Of a stretch of DNA of 6,930 nt, positions 5,110 through 6,930 are shown one piece after another. The notes beneath the pieces were generated by a model. It was not told where the DNA came from, ran no database searches, and worked only from the letters and a program-made list of their open reading frames with translations. Within the stretch, counting starts at the first letter, position 1. The number at the start of each line of letters is the position of its first letter. The position numbers and the translations under genes were made by a program. Where the stretch lies: NCBI GenBank assembly GCA_003162235.1, contig PMMN01000019.1, forward strand, positions 1 to 6,930, read 5' to 3'. Source of the DNA: Actinomycetota bacterium. Lineage in GTDB: Bacteria > Actinomycetota > Thermoleophilia > Gaiellales > Gaiellaceae.

Positions 5110-5164
5110 AATTATGCTCGCAGCGGGGAGGAGGCTGGGTGTGCCTACCAAGGGAGCTAGAGGA

Positions 5165-6250
5165 TCAGGCTTCTAGTTTGGCGATGATCGCGTCGGCGAC
5201 CTGGCTGGTGCCGACCGCGGTCGGGTCGTCTCGCGTCGGCTTCATGTCGTAGGTGAGCGACTTTCCCTCGCGGATCACCGCGGCGATCGCGTTCTCGAGC
5301 CGGCGCGCGGCCTCGTCCTCGCCGAGGTGATCGAGCATCATCATCCCGGAGAGCATCTGCGCCATCGGGTTGACCTTGTTCTGGCCGGTGTACTTGGGCG
5401 CGGAGCCGTGCGTGGGCTCGAAGACCGCGATGCCCTCGCCGAAGTTGGCGCCCGGCGCCATCCCGAGCCCGCCGATCATCCCTGCGCAGAGGTCGGAGAG
5501 GACGTCGCCGTACAGGTTCGGTAGTACGAGCATGTCGTACTCCTCGGGCCGCTGCACGAGCTGCATGCACATGTTGTCGACGATGCGGTCGTCGAAGGCG
5601 ATGTCGGGGTTCTCGGCCGCCACCTCGCGCGCGACGCGCAGATAGAGGCCGTCGGAGAACTTCATGATGTTGGCCTTGTGCACCGCGGTCACTTTGTGAC
5701 GGTCGTTGGAGCGGGCGTAGTCGAAGGCGAACTGGACGATCCGGCGCGTGCCGCTGATCGAGATCGGCTTGATCGAAATGCCGGCGTCGCGGTGGCGGAG
5801 CTCTCCGCCTTTGGATTCGATCCAGGCGAGCAGCTCTTCTACCTCGGGCGTTCCCTGCTCGTACTCGATCCCGGCGTAGAGGTCTTCGGTGTTCTCGCGG
5901 ATGATGACCAGGTCGACATTGTCGAAGCGGCTGCGCACTCCCTCGTAGGTCTTACAGGGCCGCACCTGACCGTAGAGATCGAGCGCCTTGCGCAGGCCGA
6001 CATTGACCGAGCGAAAGCCGCCGCCGACGGGCGTCGTGATCGGCCCCTTGAGGGCGACGCCGGTGCGCCTGATCGAGTCCAGAACCTGTTCGGGAAGAGG
6101 ATTGCCTCCGTAGCGCTCCATCACGTCGGCACCCGCCTCGACGACCTCCCACTCGAAGGCGACACCGGTCGCCTCCAGCACGCGTCTGGTCGCCTCGGTC
6201 AGCTCGGGGCCGGTGCCGTCGCCGGGGATCAGAGTCACCTCGTGCGTCAT
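5165..6250 (-). CDS. icd: Isocitrate dehydrogenase, short form (decarboxylating)
   Basis: Oxidative decarboxylation of isocitrate to 2-oxoglutarate in the TCA cycle. A 361-residue member of the isocitrate/isopropylmalate dehydrogenase family. Substrate-site residues visible (matching E. coli Icd residue in brackets): Ser81 (113) and Asn83 (115) in FRSVNVGLRKAL, Arg87 (119), Arg97 (129), Arg119 (153) in IRENTEDLYAGIEY, Tyr125 (160), Lys192 (230) in HKANIMKF, and the metal Asps 249 and 253 in NLYGDVLSD. The RSVN and IRENTEDLYAG motifs favour isocitrate over 3-isopropylmalate. The cofactor loop reads HGSAPKYTGQNKVNP (281-295), with Lys286/Tyr287/Val293 as in NADP enzymes, although Arg395 of E. 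coli is Pro338. ATG 6250 is chosen because MTHEVTLIPGDGTGPE is the canonical N-terminus; the frame stays open to 6553 but that extension lacks homology and runs into citrate synthase. Divergent from gltA. Confidence 0.92.
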   Translation of the reverse strand: MTHEVTLIPGDGTGPELTEATRRVLEATGVAFEWEVVEAGADVMERYGGNPLPEQVLDSIRRTGVALKGPITTPVGGGFRSVNVGLRKALDLYGQVRPCKTYEGVRSRFDNVDLVIIRENTEDLYAGIEYEQGTPEVEELLAWIESKGGELRHRDAGISIKPISISGTRRIVQFAFDYARSNDRHKVTAVHKANIMKFSDGLYLRVAREVAAENPDIAFDDRIVDNMCMQLVQRPEEYDMLVLPNLYGDVLSDLCAGMIGGLGMAPGANFGEGIAVFEPTHGSAPKYTGQNKVNPMAQMLSGMMMLDHLGEDEAARRLENAIAAVIREGKSLTYDMKPTRDDPTAVGTSQVADAIIAKLEA

Positions 6251-6260
6251 CGTGGGCGCG

Positions 6261-6266
6261 ATTCTA
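6261..6266 (-). promoter_or_regulatory. Putative -10 box of icd
   Basis: TAGAAT on the minus strand ends 10 bases before the icd ATG at 6250, predicting a leader of only about 3-4 bases; no Shine-Dalgarno is seen. It is the closest match to TATAAT near any start in the window. The -35 region (about 6284-6289) is GC-rich and unrecognisable. Confidence 0.5.
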
Positions 6267-6309
6267 CGGATGACGGCCGGGCCGCGTGCGGTTGTAGCGG
6301 CGCCCGCCG

Positions 6310-6327
6310 GCGCAGGCGCCCCTGCGC
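6310..6327. promoter_or_regulatory. 7-bp perfect dyad in the icd-gltA intergenic region, possible operator
   Basis: GCGCAGG (6310-6316) and CCTGCGC (6321-6327) flank CGCC, in the middle of the 123-bp region between the divergent icd and gltA genes and just upstream of the gltA -35. The placement suits a regulator shared by both TCA genes, but the site matches no operator that I recognise. Confidence 0.35.
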
Positions 6328-6335
6328 AATACCGG

Positions 6336-6366
6336 TTGGATCCCGGCTCGGAGCGTGGGGTACAGT
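6336..6366 (+). promoter_or_regulatory. Putative promoter of citrate synthase (leaderless-type)
   Basis: TTGGAT (6336-6341) and TACAGT (6361-6366) are separated by 19 bases, slightly long for a housekeeping promoter. TACAGT ends 7 bases before the ATG at 6374, so the start point would coincide with the start codon, and no ribosome binding site is visible. Confidence 0.55.
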
Positions 6367-6373
6367 GCAACCA

Positions 6374-6930
6374 ATGGCTGAGAGCGAAAAAGGATTGAGA
6401 GGTGTCGTAGCCGTCGATTCGGGCATCACGTCGATCGACGGGGCGCAGGGGATTTTGCGCTACCGCGGCTACAACGTCGTCGATCTCGCCAACAACTCGA
6501 CTTTCGAGGAGGTCTGCCACCTGCTGTTGCACGGGGAGCTTCCCGACTCCCATCAGCTGGCCTCGTTCAAGGAGGAGCTGCTCGCCGCTCGCTCGATCCC
6601 AACCGAGGTCGAGGCGGTCGTGGATGACTCGGCGCGTTACGCGCGTCCGATGGAGGCGATGCGCTCGATGGGCTCGGCGCTCTCCTTCTCCGATCCCGAC
6701 AAGGCATCGAACGAGCCGGAAGCCAACCAGCGCAAAGCGGTACGACTGATCTCTCAGCTACCGACGGTAATGGCACGCTACCGCCGTCGCTACTACGGCC
6801 TCGAGCCGGTCGGGCCCGACCCGGAGCTCGACTACGCGGCCAACTTCCTCTGGATGCTGCGCGGCGAGCTGCCGAGCGAAGAAGACGCGCGCGTTCTCGA
6901 CGCCATCTCGATCCTCCACGCCGACCACGA
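6374..6930 (+). CDS. gltA: Citrate synthase, N-terminal part, cut by window edge
   Basis: Condenses oxaloacetate and acetyl-CoA to citrate, the entry step of the TCA cycle. About 185 codons are visible of a family length of 370-430. Seen: the N-terminal GLRGVVAVDSGITSIDGAQGILRYRGYNVVDLA (residues 7-39), the hallmark opening of the short-type citrate synthase family; FEEVCHLLLHGELP (44-57); a PTVMARYRRR segment; and, at the very edge, ILHADH, which holds a conserved catalytic His (E. coli His264 region). The later His and Asp of the active site are outside the window. It starts at ATG 6374. A 2-methylcitrate synthase cannot be excluded from this half alone, but divergence from icd supports the TCA role. 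Confidence 0.92.
   Translation, partial: MAESEKGLRGVVAVDSGITSIDGAQGILRYRGYNVVDLANNSTFEEVCHLLLHGELPDSHQLASFKEELLAARSIPTEVEAVVDDSARYARPMEAMRSMGSALSFSDPDKASNEPEANQRKAVRLISQLPTVMARYRRRYYGLEPVGPDPELDYAANFLWMLRGELPSEEDARVLDAISILHADH

Noticed and set aside
5069..5164. preQ1 riboswitch upstream of queF
   Set aside because: The gap is the right place, but neither the compact preQ1-I pattern with its A-rich tail nor a preQ1-II layout can be recognised.
3911..5176. Long plus-strand open frame (421 codons) antisense to the SDR and queF genes
   Set aside because: Its product is Arg/Asp/Gly-rich with no recognisable domain, while the opposite strand encodes clear SDR and QueF motifs. High GC depletes stop codons and makes such shadows.
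6251..6553. N-terminal extension of icd
   Set aside because: The frame stays open for 101 more codons, but the added part has no family similarity, overlaps citrate synthase head-on and would remove both promoters.
1..6930. CRISPR array, insertion sequence, prophage or defence system
   Set aside because: No regularly spaced repeats, transposase, integrase or nuclease motifs were seen; gene content is housekeeping with uniform codon style.

Overview
The window is GC-rich bacterial chromosome and holds eight recognisable protein genes plus one probable small cysteine-rich gene. A high-GC Gram-positive (Actinomycetota, perhaps Thermoleophilia or a relative) is the best guess. The reasons are the strong G/C bias at third codon positions, the YlbL-type PDZ-Lon protease, the BioA subtype, and start codons placed 7-10 bases after TAnnnT boxes, as expected for leaderless transcripts. 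The lineage is inference; no taxonomic marker gene is present.

Layout. 1-694 (minus): the N-terminal half of bioA (biotin synthesis), running off the left edge. 736-1844 (plus): a fold-type I PLP aminotransferase, divergent from bioA, with an apparent frameshift near 898-908. 1845-1924: a convergent junction rich in inverted repeats. 1925-2269 (minus): a two-helix LapA-domain membrane protein. 2270-2537: no convincing gene, but a nested stem-loop at 2404-2459. 2538-2726 (minus): a small Cys-rich putative metal-binding protein, preceded by a leader of overlapping inverted repeats. 2864-3883/3886 (minus): a membrane-anchored PDZ-Lon (YlbL-type) serine protease with a terminator-like hairpin after it. 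3920-4675 (minus): an SDR-fold protein that lacks the YxxxK catalytic pair. 4718-5068 (minus): QueF, for queuosine synthesis. 5165-6250 (minus): isocitrate dehydrogenase. 6374-6930 (plus): the N-terminal part of citrate synthase, running off the right edge.

How the genes work together. Citrate synthase and isocitrate dehydrogenase catalyse the first and third steps of the TCA cycle and diverge from one 123-bp intergenic region, which suggests shared control. The minus strand from icd through queF and the SDR to the PDZ-Lon protease is closely spaced (96, 42 and 33-36 bp gaps). queF and the SDR show no start-proximal promoter box, while icd, the protease, the LapA gene, bioA, the plus-strand aminotransferase and citrate synthase each have one. 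The genes are mostly housekeeping or general metabolism. I see no mobile element, CRISPR array, rRNA or tRNA, and no clear new multi-gene system. The more unusual signals are the leaderless promoter pattern, several interleaved or mutually exclusive inverted repeats between genes, the SDR without its catalytic pair, the Cys-rich small ORF and the frameshifted aminotransferase.
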